From Streptococcus sp. SN-1 (GTDB taxonomy: Bacteria > Bacillota > Bacilli > Lactobacillales > Streptococcaceae): DNA of 64,000 bases. The number at the start of each line of letters is the position of its first letter. Position 1 is the first letter of the stretch. The notes under the pieces were generated by a model. The model had not been told where the DNA came from. It made no database searches and saw only the letters and a list, made by a program, of their open reading frames with translations. The stretch spans positions 806,001 to 870,000 of the forward strand of contig NZ_AP028929.1 in NCBI RefSeq assembly GCF_041154385.1. Reading direction: 5' to 3'. Positions 34,063-42,280 of the stretch are shown piece after piece. Made by a program: the position numbers and the translations under genes.

Positions 34063-34463
34063 TTACTCTACATTCTTCGAAAGGAGTTGAACACGCCCTG
34101 AATGCTATGTGAAATTTCTTATTAACTGAAGCAACACATTTTAAACACATTAAACTACAGAAAGGGTCATTTGGTTATTTGTAGTAACTGAACACGGGAC
34201 TAATTTTTTCGGAAAAAGTCAAATCGTCTTGACTTCATCGAGCCCTACATCGATTTTCTATTTTTCTACAGACATTTTTGGCAAGCCAAATCGTCCCTTT
34301 ATATCTTAACCGAACACCTTTTCTGTAAAAACCTACTCTACATTCTTTGAAAGGAGTTGAACACGCCCTAAATGCTAGGTGAAAAAGATAAATTCTCTTG
34401 TGAGCTTGCTTACTTCAAGAATTTTCTATTTTCACTTTGTATTTTAAGGGCTCTGTATCCTAT
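34063..34463 (+). repeat. Structured intergenic repeat region upstream of parC
   Basis: The gap 33987-34463 has no gene. Two near-identical ~53-bp copies (34063-34115 and 34333-34385; shared cores ACTCTACATTCTT and GAAAGGAGTTGAACACGCCC) flank one full unit at 34159-34306. That unit closes on itself with AAAGGG/CCCTTT and ATTTGG/CCAAAT, and contains AAATCG/CGATTT, TGTAG/CTACA and GAAC-type elements. The last copy leads into an AAATTCT/AGAATTT hairpin (34391-34423) ending in TTTCTATTTTCACTTTG. Vocabulary (AGAAAGG, TGAACACG, AAAAGATAA, CTATTTTC) is shared with the array before deoD. Confidence 0.6.
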
Positions 34464-36944
34464 ATGAGTAACATTCAAAATATGTCCCTGGAGGACATCA
34501 TGGGAGAGCGCTTTGGTCGCTATTCCAAGTACATTATTCAAGACCGGGCCTTGCCAGATATTCGTGATGGCTTGAAGCCGGTTCAGCGCCGTATTCTTTA
34601 TTCGATGAATAAGGATGGCAATACCTTTGACAAGAGTTACCGTAAGTCGGCCAAGTCTGTCGGTAACATCATGGGGAATTTTCACCCACACGGTGACAGT
34701 TCTATCTATGATGCCATGGTTCGTATGTCACAGGACTGGAAAAATCGTGAGATTCTAGTCGAAATGCACGGTAATAACGGTTCTATGGACGGGGATCCAC
34801 CTGCGGCGATGCGTTATACTGAGGCACGTTTGTCTGAGATTGCAGGTTATCTCCTTCAAGATATCGAGAAAAAGACAGTTCCTTTTGCCTGGAACTTTGA
34901 TGATACGGAGAAAGAACCAACTGTCTTGCCAGCAGCCTTTCCAAATCTCTTGGTAAATGGATCTACTGGGATTTCGGCTGGTTATGCCACAGACATTCCT
35001 CCCCATAATTTGGCTGAGGTTATTGATGCGGCGGTTTACATGATTGACCATCCAACGGCCAAGGTGGACAAACTCATGGAATTCTTACCTGGGCCAGACT
35101 TCCCTACAGGGGCTATCATCCAAGGTCGTGATGAAATCAAGAAGGCCTACGAAACTGGAAAAGGGCGCGTGGTTGTTCGTTCCAAGACTGAGATTGAAAA
35201 GCTAAAAGGTGGTAAGGAACAAATCGTTATCACTGAGATTCCTTATGAAATCAACAAGGCCAATCTGGTCAAGAAAATCGATGATGTTCGTGTCAATAAC
35301 AAGGTGGCTGGTATTGCTGAAGTTCGTGATGAGTCGGACCGTGATGGTCTTCGAATTGCTATTGAGCTCAAAAAAGATGCCAATACGGAGCTTGTTCTCA
35401 ATTATCTCTTCAAATACACCGACCTACAAATCAACTACAACTTTAACATGGTGGCGATTGACAATTTCACACCTCGTCAGGTCGGTATTGTCCCAATCTT
35501 GTCTAGCTACATCGCCCACCGTCGTGAAGTGATTTTGGCGCGTTCACGCTTTGACAAGGAAAAGGCTGAGAAACGTCTCCATATTGTCGAAGGTTTGATT
35601 CGCGTGATTTCGATTTTGGACGAAGTCATTGCTCTTATCCGTGCTTCTGAGAATAAGGCGGACGCCAAGGAAAACCTTAAGGTCAGCTATGATTTTACAG
35701 AAGAGCAGGCTGAGGCCATCGTTACCTTGCAACTGTACCGTTTGACCAATACAGACGTAGTTGTCTTGCAGGAAGAAGAAGCAGAACTTCGTGAAAAGAT
35801 TGCCATGCTTGCGGCGATTATCGGTGATGAACGGACCATGTACAATCTCATGAAGAAAGAGCTTCGTGAGGTCAAGAAGAAATTTGCGACTCCACGTTTG
35901 AGTGCTTTAGAAGACACTGCGAAAGCAATTGAGATTGATACAGCTAGTCTGATTGCTGAGGAAGATACCTATGTCAGCGTGACCAAGGCAGGTTATATCA
36001 AGCGTACCAGTCCACGTTCTTTTGCAGCTTCAACGCTGGAAGAAATTGGCAAACGTGATGATGACCGTTTGATCTTTGTACAAGCTGTCAAGACAACACA
36101 GCATCTTTTGATGTTCACAAGTCTTGGAAATGTCATCTATCGACCAATCCATGAGTTGGCAGATATTCGCTGGAAGGATATCGGAGAGCATCTGAGCCAA
36201 ACCATTACCAACTTTGAAACTAACGAAGAAATCCTTTATGTTGAAGTAATAGATCAGTTTGATGATGCGACAACTTACTTTGCTGCAACTCGTCTTGGTC
36301 AAATCAAACGCGTAGAACGTAAAGAATTCACTCCATGGCGGACCTATAAATCTAAATCAGTCAAGTATGCTAAACTCAAAGACGAGACAGACCAGATTGT
36401 AGCAGTAGCTCAGATTAAACTGGATGATGTTCTCTTGATTAGTCGAAACGGTTATGCTCTGCGTTTCAATATCGAGGAGGTTCCTGTTGTTGGTGCCAAG
36501 GCAGCAGGTGTCAAGGCTATGAATCTGAAAGAAGATGACGTCCTCCAATCTGCCTTTATTTGCAATACCTCATCTTTCTACCTCTTGACCCAACGTGGAA
36601 GCTTGAAACGTGTTTCTATTGACGAAATTCCGGCAACCAGCCGTGCTAAACGAGGACTACAAGTCTTGCGTGAGCTAAAAAACAAACCGCACCGTGTCTT
36701 CTTGGCAGGAGCAGTTGCAGAGCAAGGATTTGTTGGTGATCTCTTCAGTACGGAAGTGGACGGGAACGATCAAACTTTGCTTATCCAATCTAATAAAGGA
36801 ACGATCTATGAAAGTCGATTACAAGATTTGAATTTGTCAGAACGAACCAGCAACGGAAGCTTCATTTCTGACACGATTTCAGATGAAGAAGTTTTTGATG
36901 CTTATCTTCAGGAACCTTATAAAGAATTTGAATCTAAGAGATGA
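34464..36944 (+). CDS. parC: DNA topoisomerase IV subunit A
   Basis: An 826-aa DNA-breaking subunit of topoisomerase IV. The N terminus SNIQNMSLEDIMGERFGRYSKYIIQDRALPD and the catalytic Tyr region AAMRYTEARLSEI are typical. In the quinolone region, Ser79 and Asp83 (HGDSSIYDAMV) are wild type, residue 91 is Asp and residue 137 is Lys. The ATG at 34464 gives the known N terminus; the frame is open further up, but no ribosome site is seen for either start. C-terminal beta-pinwheel repeats follow normally. Confidence 0.96.
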   Translation: MSNIQNMSLEDIMGERFGRYSKYIIQDRALPDIRDGLKPVQRRILYSMNKDGNTFDKSYRKSAKSVGNIMGNFHPHGDSSIYDAMVRMSQDWKNREILVEMHGNNGSMDGDPPAAMRYTEARLSEIAGYLLQDIEKKTVPFAWNFDDTEKEPTVLPAAFPNLLVNGSTGISAGYATDIPPHNLAEVIDAAVYMIDHPTAKVDKLMEFLPGPDFPTGAIIQGRDEIKKAYETGKGRVVVRSKTEIEKLKGGKEQIVITEIPYEINKANLVKKIDDVRVNNKVAGIAEVRDESDRDGLRIAIELKKDANTELVLNYLFKYTDLQINYNFNMVAIDNFTPRQVGIVPILSSYIAHRREVILARSRFDKEKAEKRLHIVEGLIRVISILDEVIALIRASENKADAKENLKVSYDFTEEQAEAIVTLQLYRLTNTDVVVLQEEEAELREKIAMLAAIIGDERTMYNLMKKELREVKKKFATPRLSALEDTAKAIEIDTASLIAEEDTYVSVTKAGYIKRTSPRSFAASTLEEIGKRDDDRLIFVQAVKTTQHLLMFTSLGNVIYRPIHELADIRWKDIGEHLSQTITNFETNEEILYVEVIDQFDDATTYFAATRLGQIKRVERKEFTPWRTYKSKSVKYAKLKDETDQIVAVAQIKLDDVLLISRNGYALRFNIEEVPVVGAKAAGVKAMNLKEDDVLQSAFICNTSSFYLLTQRGSLKRVSIDEIPATSRAKRGLQVLRELKNKPHRVFLAGAVAEQGFVGDLFSTEVDGNDQTLLIQSNKGTIYESRLQDLNLSERTSNGSFISDTISDEEVFDAYLQEPYKEFESKR

Positions 36945-37020
36945 TAAAAAACAATGAAAAGCTTTGCATTGAGAAATTTGTTGAGCTATATATTTAAGAA
37001 TTGAATTTGACTATATATAC

Positions 37021-37074
37021 AAAAACGAACAGTGCTGATTCCCAACTTATAGGGACTTAAGCCTGGTCGTTTTC
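37021..37074 (+). terminator. parC terminator
   Basis: AAAACGA and TCGTTTT close a longer imperfect stem (ATTCCC/GGGACT inside) followed by TTG and TTTTTAG. It lies ~80 bp after the parC stop. Confidence 0.65.
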
Positions 37075-37172
37075 TTGTTTTTAGTGGTATAGACCACTCT
37101 TTATTTGAATGTAAAAATATTAACATATGTTCAGTTATTCAATCTAGGTTAATAAAAAAATAATATTTTTTT

Positions 37173-37211
37173 AAGAAAACGATTGCATCTATAATATTTT
37201 TATGTTATACT
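37173..37211 (+). promoter_or_regulatory. Cytolysin promoter overlapped by a cre-like (CcpA) site
   Basis: -35 TTGCAT (37183-37188), 17 bp, extended -10 TGTTATACT (TATACT 37206-37211). AAGAAAACGATTGCA (37173-37187) matches the cre consensus WTGNAANCGNWNNCW at 14 of 15 positions and covers the -35, the layout expected for carbon catabolite repression. The rest of the 36945-37273 gap is AT-rich with no gene. Confidence 0.6.
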
Positions 37212-37222
37212 CTTATTGTTTC

Positions 37223-37237
37223 AAGAAAGCGCGTTCA
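37223..37237 (+). promoter_or_regulatory. Second cre-like site in the cytolysin leader
   Basis: AAGAAAGCGCGTTCA matches the cre consensus at 13 of 15 positions and lies just past the expected transcription start. Confidence 0.4.
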
Positions 37238-37273
37238 AGAAATAATTCGTACAAACATATATAGGAGTTTTTT

Positions 37274-39325
37274 ATGTCTCAAAATAAACAAGATAAAGGA
37301 TTTCGTTATTCTATTCGTAAACGTAGCGTTGGAGTATGTGGTGTTGCCATTGCAACATTTTTGCTAGGTTCTGGCCTTGTATTTCAAACAAATGTAGTAA
37401 AAGCAACAGAACCAAGCGTTGCTGAAGTTGCTGGTGAAAATATTGCTGCTCATAAGTCTGCAAGTCAGAGTTCGACTTATTATGATGCAGATGCTTCTAG
37501 AGCGGTTGACGGTAATCTAGATAATGTTTACAGACATCACTCAGTTACTCATACAAATTTTGAAGATCATGCTTGGTGGAAAGTTGATCTAGCAAAAGAA
37601 GAAGGTGTGGGAACTGTTCGTATTTACAATCGTGGAGACAGTAATGTAGGAGATCGTTTATCTAATTTTGATGTTATTTTGTTAGATAAAGATGGTAAGG
37701 AAGTAACTCGTCAACATGTTGATACCCTAAATAATCAACCAAAAGTTGATGTTCAATTCTCAGGAGTTAATGCACGATATGTAAAAATTGAATTAAATAA
37801 ATCTAAAACTCCTCTTAGTTTGGCAGAAGTTGAAGTATATCGTGCTGTAAAAGAAGAAAAAGTAGTAGCAGATAAGAAAACAGAAAACAAAGTTAAAACA
37901 GAAAATAAAGATAAAAAAGATTATACTGCAGAGCTAAATAACTATTTATTTGGTTTAAATTATGATAAATTAAACATTTTGACTAGAAAAGGAGAAGCGT
38001 TAGAAAATTACACTAATACAAGCACAAAACAACAAGGAAATGAATTTGTGGTTGTGGAAAAAGTGAAGAAAAACCTTTCTAATGGTTCTGCAGATGTTGC
38101 CATTAATGGTAACGGAGATATCTTCTTAGGTGCTTTATTTAAAGCAAATCAAGACCTTCTAGAAAACAAACCACAACAAATTAGTTTAGATCGTAGCAAA
38201 GGTAGCATCAGTGTTGATTTACCAGGAATGGTAGGCGGAGATAGCTATGTAGATGCTAATCCAACTGCAAGTGGTATGCAGGAAGGTGTGAATACCTTGT
38301 TAAATCGTTGGCATGAAAAATATGCTGCGAAAAATCCTGCTCCAGCACGTATGCAGTATGAATCAACTTCTGCTTACAGCATGAATCAATTGAAAGCAAA
38401 ATTCGGAAGTGATTTTGAAAAAGTCGGTGTTAATTTGAAAATTGACTTTGAGGCTGTGAACAAGGGTGAAAAACAAGTTGAAGTTGTTGATTTTAAACAA
38501 ATTTACTATACTGCTAACTTTGATGCTCCAAAAAATCCATCAGATGTATTTGCTCCAGGAGTAACAGTTGATCAATTGAAAGCACGTGGAATTGATGGAA
38601 AAACACCTCCTGTATACGTGTCAAGCGTTTCATACGGACGTCAAATGTATGTTAAGTTTGAAACAACAAGCAAGAGTACAGAGTTGAAAGCAGCAATCAA
38701 TGCTGTCATCAAAGGAGTGCCTATTAAACCAGACTCTGAATGGGCACGTGTCTTGAAGAATACAACTGTAACAGTTTCAATTGTAGGCGGGAATGCTGAT
38801 GGCGCTGCACGTGTTGTGACAGGTACAGTAGAAGATTTGAAGAAATTGATTCAAGAAGGAGCTACTTTCAGTACACAAAACCCTGCTGTTCCAATTTCTT
38901 ATAAGACTGCATTCTTGAAAGATAATCAAGTAGCCACAATTCAAAGCAATACAGACTACATTGAAACTAAAGTGACTTCATATAAAAATGGTTACCTCAA
39001 ATTACACCATAAGGGAGCTTATATCGCTCGTTACTATGTTTACTGGGATGAAGTAACTTATGATAAGGATGGAGTTGAAAGCATTCGCTCACGTCAATGG
39101 GAAGATAATGGTAAAAACAGAACTGCTGGTTTCCAAACTGAACTTCAATTTAAAGGAAATGTTCGTAATATCAGAGTGAAAATCCAAGAAAAAACAGGTC
39201 TTGTTTGGGAAAAATGGCGTACAGTTTACAATCGTACAGACCTTCCTCTTGTTCAAAAACGTACCATTGTTAACTCAGGTACAACACTAAGACCAAAATA
39301 CGATGAAAAAGTTGAAAATAACTAA
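37274..39325 (+). CDS. lly: Lectinolysin-type cholesterol-dependent cytolysin
   Basis: A 683-aa secreted pore-forming toxin. Residues ~10-44 are a YSIRK signal (RYSIRKRSVGVCGVAIATFLLG, cleavage after VKA). Residues 55-190 are an F-type (fucose-binding) lectin domain with His93, Arg120, Asp122 and Arg128. Residues ~217-560 are cytolysin domains 1-3. Residues ~570-683 are domain 4, with undecapeptide EKTGLVWEKWR (639-649), cholesterol-recognition Thr671-Leu672 and the CD59-type motif Y588-X-Y590-X14-R605-S606. This is the layout of lectinolysin / S. mitis platelet aggregation factor. Unlike pneumolysin it has a signal peptide. The undecapeptide differs from the ECTGLAWEWWR form and lacks the cysteine. 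The ribosome site is AGGAG. No frameshift. Confidence 0.92.
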   Translation: MSQNKQDKGFRYSIRKRSVGVCGVAIATFLLGSGLVFQTNVVKATEPSVAEVAGENIAAHKSASQSSTYYDADASRAVDGNLDNVYRHHSVTHTNFEDHAWWKVDLAKEEGVGTVRIYNRGDSNVGDRLSNFDVILLDKDGKEVTRQHVDTLNNQPKVDVQFSGVNARYVKIELNKSKTPLSLAEVEVYRAVKEEKVVADKKTENKVKTENKDKKDYTAELNNYLFGLNYDKLNILTRKGEALENYTNTSTKQQGNEFVVVEKVKKNLSNGSADVAINGNGDIFLGALFKANQDLLENKPQQISLDRSKGSISVDLPGMVGGDSYVDANPTASGMQEGVNTLLNRWHEKYAAKNPAPARMQYESTSAYSMNQLKAKFGSDFEKVGVNLKIDFEAVNKGEKQVEVVDFKQIYYTANFDAPKNPSDVFAPGVTVDQLKARGIDGKTPPVYVSSVSYGRQMYVKFETTSKSTELKAAINAVIKGVPIKPDSEWARVLKNTTVTVSIVGGNADGAARVVTGTVEDLKKLIQEGATFSTQNPAVPISYKTAFLKDNQVATIQSNTDYIETKVTSYKNGYLKLHHKGAYIARYYVYWDEVTYDKDGVESIRSRQWEDNGKNRTAGFQTELQFKGNVRNIRVKIQEKTGLVWEKWRTVYNRTDLPLVQKRTIVNSGTTLRPKYDEKVENN

Positions 39326-39337
39326 TTTTTCACTTGT

Positions 39338-39372
39338 AAAAAGAATCAGTTTTAAGAGCTGGTTCTTTTTAT
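39338..39372 (+). terminator. Cytolysin terminator
   Basis: AAAAAGAATCAG and CTGGTTCTTTTT pair around TTTTAAGAG, with T residues after the stem. Confidence 0.85.
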
Positions 39373-39612
39373 TTCTAATATTCCTCCGTAATCAAAAATC
39401 AACAAAGACAGTCAATTATTTCTTATCAATCCATTGATTAGCATTCCAGTTTATCCTATCTATTTTTTGACTTTTGTATGTTTCCCTAAAAATGGAGTTT
39501 TAGGTCAGCCTTTTGAAGAAAAATTTTTAATGGGGTGAAAATTGGTAAATCTGAGCATAATTTCTTGTAAAAAATTCTAAAATCCTTTAAAATAAAAGAG
39601 TTGGAGGAATTT

Positions 39613-40338
39613 ATGAATGTAAATCAGATTGTACGGATTATTCCTACTTTAAAAGTTAATAATAGAAAAATAAATGAAACATTTTATATAGGAACCCTTG
39701 GCATGAAGGCCTTATTAGAAGAATCAGCCTTTCTGTCACTAGGTGATCAAACAGGTTTAGAAAAGCTGGTTTTAGAAGAAGCTCCAAGTATGCGCACTCG
39801 TAAGGTAGAGGGAAGAAAAAAACTAGCTAGATTGATTGTCAAGGTGGAAAATCCCTTAGAAATCGAAGGACTCTTATCTAAAACAGATTCGATTCATCGA
39901 TTATATAAAGGTCAAAATGGCTACGCTTTTGAGATTTTTTCACCCGAAGATGATTTGATTTTGATTCATGCGGAAGATGACAGAGCAAGTCTAGTAGAAG
40001 TAGGAGAAAAGCCAGAATTTCAAACAGATTTGGAATCAATTTCTTTGAGTAAATTTGAGATTTCTATGGAATTACATCTCCCAACTGATATCGAAAGTTT
40101 CTTGGAATCATCTGAAATGGGGGCATCACTTGATTTTATCCCAGCTCAGGGGCAGGATTTGACTGTGGACAATACGGTTACTTGGGACTTATCTATGCTT
40201 AAGTTCTTGGTCAATGAATTAGACATAGCCAGTCTTCGCCAGAAGTTTGAGTCTACAGAATATTTTATTCCTAAGTCTGAAAAATTCTTCCTTGGTAAAG
40301 ATAGAAATAATGTTGAATTGTGGTTTGAAGAAGTATGA
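39613..40338 (+). CDS. cppA: CppA family protein (putative C3-degrading proteinase)
   Basis: A 241-aa protein with the two CppA domains: an N-terminal VOC/glyoxalase-like half (IVRIIPTLKVNNRKINETFYIGTLGMK) and a C-terminal CppA_C half (FIPAQGQDLTVDNTVTWDLSMLKF). CppA was described in pneumococcus as degrading complement C3, although it has no classical protease motif and no signal peptide. The ATG at 39613 follows GGAGGAATTT; the frame opens at a TTG at 39601. It overlaps the next gene by 4 bp (ATGA). Confidence 0.87.
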   Translation: MNVNQIVRIIPTLKVNNRKINETFYIGTLGMKALLEESAFLSLGDQTGLEKLVLEEAPSMRTRKVEGRKKLARLIVKVENPLEIEGLLSKTDSIHRLYKGQNGYAFEIFSPEDDLILIHAEDDRASLVEVGEKPEFQTDLESISLSKFEISMELHLPTDIESFLESSEMGASLDFIPAQGQDLTVDNTVTWDLSMLKFLVNELDIASLRQKFESTEYFIPKSEKFFLGKDRNNVELWFEEV

Positions 40339-41270
40339 AGTGGACCAAGATTATTAAAAAAATAGAAGAACAAATCGAGGCAGGGATTTATCCCGGAGCC
40401 TCTTTTGCGTATTTTAAGGACAATCAATGGACGGAGGTCTATTTAGGCTTGAGTGACTCAGAGCATGGCTTGCAGACTGAGGCAGGATTAGTTTATGACC
40501 TAGCTAGTGTCAGCAAGGTTGTTGGGGTTGGGACAGTTTTTACCTTTTTGTGGGAAAAAGGTCAATTAGATATTGACAGACCCGTAACCGATTTTTTACC
40601 TGAGAGCGATTATCCAGACATCACTATTCGCCAGCTCTTAACCCATGCTACAAATCTTGATCCGTTTATTCCCAATCGTGATCTTTTAACTGCCTCAGAA
40701 TTAAAGGAAGCGATGTTTCATCTCAACAGACGAAGTCAGCCAGCCTTTCTTTATTCAGATGTCCATTTTTTGCTTTTAGGCTTTATTTTGGAAAGAATCT
40801 TTAATCAAGACTTGGATGTGATTTTACAAGAACAAGTCTGGAAACCTTGGGGAATGAAGAAAACTCAGTTTGGTCCTATTGAGCTTGCTGTTCCAACAGT
40901 TAGAGGTGTAGAGGCTGGCATGGTACATGATCCCAAGGCTCGACTCCTGGGCAGACATGCAGGTAGTGCTGGTTTATTTTCGACTGTAAAGGATTTACAA
41001 ATCTTTTTAGAACACTATTTAGCAGATGATTTTGCAAGAAATTTGAGTCAAAATTTTTCTCCTTTGGATGACAAGGAACGTTCTTTGGCATGGAATTTGG
41101 AAGGAGATTGGCTAGACCATACGGGCTATACAGGTACCTTTATCATGTGGAATCGTCAGAAGCAAGAAGTGGCTATTTTCCTATCGAATCGTACCTATGA
41201 AAAGGATGAGCGTGCTCAATGGATTTTAGACCGCAACCAAGTGATGGACTTGATTCGTAAAGAAGAGTAA
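40335..41270 (+). CDS. Beta-lactamase/serine hydrolase family protein
   Basis: A 311-aa protein of the class C beta-lactamase / penicillin-binding-like superfamily. The catalytic S-x-x-K is SVSK in YDLASVSKVVGVG, the second motif is YSD in AFLYSDVHFLLLG, and the third is HTG in DHTGYTGTF. No signal peptide is visible, so it may be cytosolic and act as an esterase or peptidase rather than on penicillin. It is translationally coupled to cppA and followed 8 bp later by an exporter gene. Confidence 0.87.
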   Translation: MKWTKIIKKIEEQIEAGIYPGASFAYFKDNQWTEVYLGLSDSEHGLQTEAGLVYDLASVSKVVGVGTVFTFLWEKGQLDIDRPVTDFLPESDYPDITIRQLLTHATNLDPFIPNRDLLTASELKEAMFHLNRRSQPAFLYSDVHFLLLGFILERIFNQDLDVILQEQVWKPWGMKKTQFGPIELAVPTVRGVEAGMVHDPKARLLGRHAGSAGLFSTVKDLQIFLEHYLADDFARNLSQNFSPLDDKERSLAWNLEGDWLDHTGYTGTFIMWNRQKQEVAIFLSNRTYEKDERAQWILDRNQVMDLIRKEE

Positions 41271-41278
41271 GGAGAGAC

Positions 41279-42175
41279 ATGTCAAATAGTTTAAAAGGAA
41301 CTCTATTAACAGTTGTGGCTGGTATTGCTTGGGGCTTGTCCGGAACGAGTGGCCAATACCTGATGGCACACGGAATTTCGGCTCTGGTTTTGACCAACTT
41401 GCGTCTTTTAATCGCTGGTGGAATTCTCATGCTCTTGGCTTATGCCACTGCAAAGGATAAAATGCTGGCCTTTTTAAAGGATAGAAAGAGTTTACTGTCT
41501 CTTCTTATTTTTGCTCTGATTGGACTTTTTCTCAACCAATTCGCTTATCTTACTGCTATTCAGGAAACCAATGCAGGTACCGCGACTGTACTTCAGTATG
41601 TTTGTCCTGTCGGGATTTTGATTTATAGCTGTATCAAAGATAAGGTGGCACCGACACTGGGAGAGATTATTTCCATCATATTAGCCATTGGAGGGACCTT
41701 CCTGATTGCAACTCATGGGCAGTTGGACCAGTTATCCATGACACCTGCAGGCCTGTTCTGGGGGCTCTTTTCTGCTCTGACTTATGCTCTGTATATTATT
41801 TTGCCCATATCCTTGATTAAGAAGTGGGGGAGCAGTTTGGTCATTGGTGTGGGAATGGTCATAGCTGGTTTGGTCGCCCTTCCTTTTACAGGGGTTCTAC
41901 AGGCCACTATCCCGACTAGTCTTGATTTTCTCCTTGCTTTTGCAGGCATTATCCTTATCGGGACTGTCTTTGCCTATACAGCCTTTCTAAAAGGAGCCAG
42001 TCTGATTGGGCCGGTCAAGTCAAGTTTGTTGGCTTCAATTGAGCCAATTTCGGCTGTTTTCTTTGCCTTCCTAATCATGAATGAACAATTTTATCTCATT
42101 GATTTTCTTGGTATGGCAATGATTTTAATTGCAGTAACTCTGATTTCTTTGAAAGATTTACTCTTAGAAAAATAA
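41279..42175 (+). CDS. EamA/DMT-superfamily transporter
   Basis: A 298-aa membrane protein with ten predicted spans arranged as two EamA repeats (GIAWGLSGTSGQYLMAHG starts the first, GLFWGLFSALTYALYIILP the second). The ends of the repeats carry the usual ETNAGTATVLQYVCPV and GPVKSSLLASIEPISAVFFAFL. It probably exports a metabolite or amino acid. It is the last gene of cppA-hydrolase-exporter; an IS1182-family element starts 5 bp after its stop and separates it from downstream sequence. Confidence 0.9.
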   Translation: MSNSLKGTLLTVVAGIAWGLSGTSGQYLMAHGISALVLTNLRLLIAGGILMLLAYATAKDKMLAFLKDRKSLLSLLIFALIGLFLNQFAYLTAIQETNAGTATVLQYVCPVGILIYSCIKDKVAPTLGEIISIILAIGGTFLIATHGQLDQLSMTPAGLFWGLFSALTYALYIILPISLIKKWGSSLVIGVGMVIAGLVALPFTGVLQATIPTSLDFLLAFAGIILIGTVFAYTAFLKGASLIGPVKSSLLASIEPISAVFFAFLIMNEQFYLIDFLGMAMILIAVTLISLKDLLLEK

Positions 42176-42240
42176 AAAAGACTCTTTGTCCGTGAGAGTC
42201 CACTGAAAAAATAGGTCTCTTACTTTTAATGAAATGAAAA

Positions 42241-42280
42241 CCGAGGAATCTCTCGTTAATTTGAGCGAGTTCCTCGGTTA
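42241..42280 (-). terminator. Hairpin at the end of the IS1182-family transposase gene
   Basis: On the minus strand CCGAGGAACTCG and CGAGAGATTCCTCGG form a long stem followed by TTTTC. It overlaps the end of the transposase reading frame. Confidence 0.6.

Noticed and set aside
34063..34385. The two ~53-bp repeats as att sites of an element carrying the ANT(6)-like and RelA/SpoT-type genes
   Set aside because: Both copies lie downstream of those genes, so they do not bracket them.
34464..34740. ParC changes giving fluoroquinolone resistance
   Set aside because: Ser79 and Asp83 are wild type; Asp at position 91 looks like a species polymorphism.
37274..39325. Cytolysin as pneumolysin (ply)
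   Set aside because: It has a signal peptide and an F-type lectin domain, and a different undecapeptide; pneumolysin has neither of the first two.
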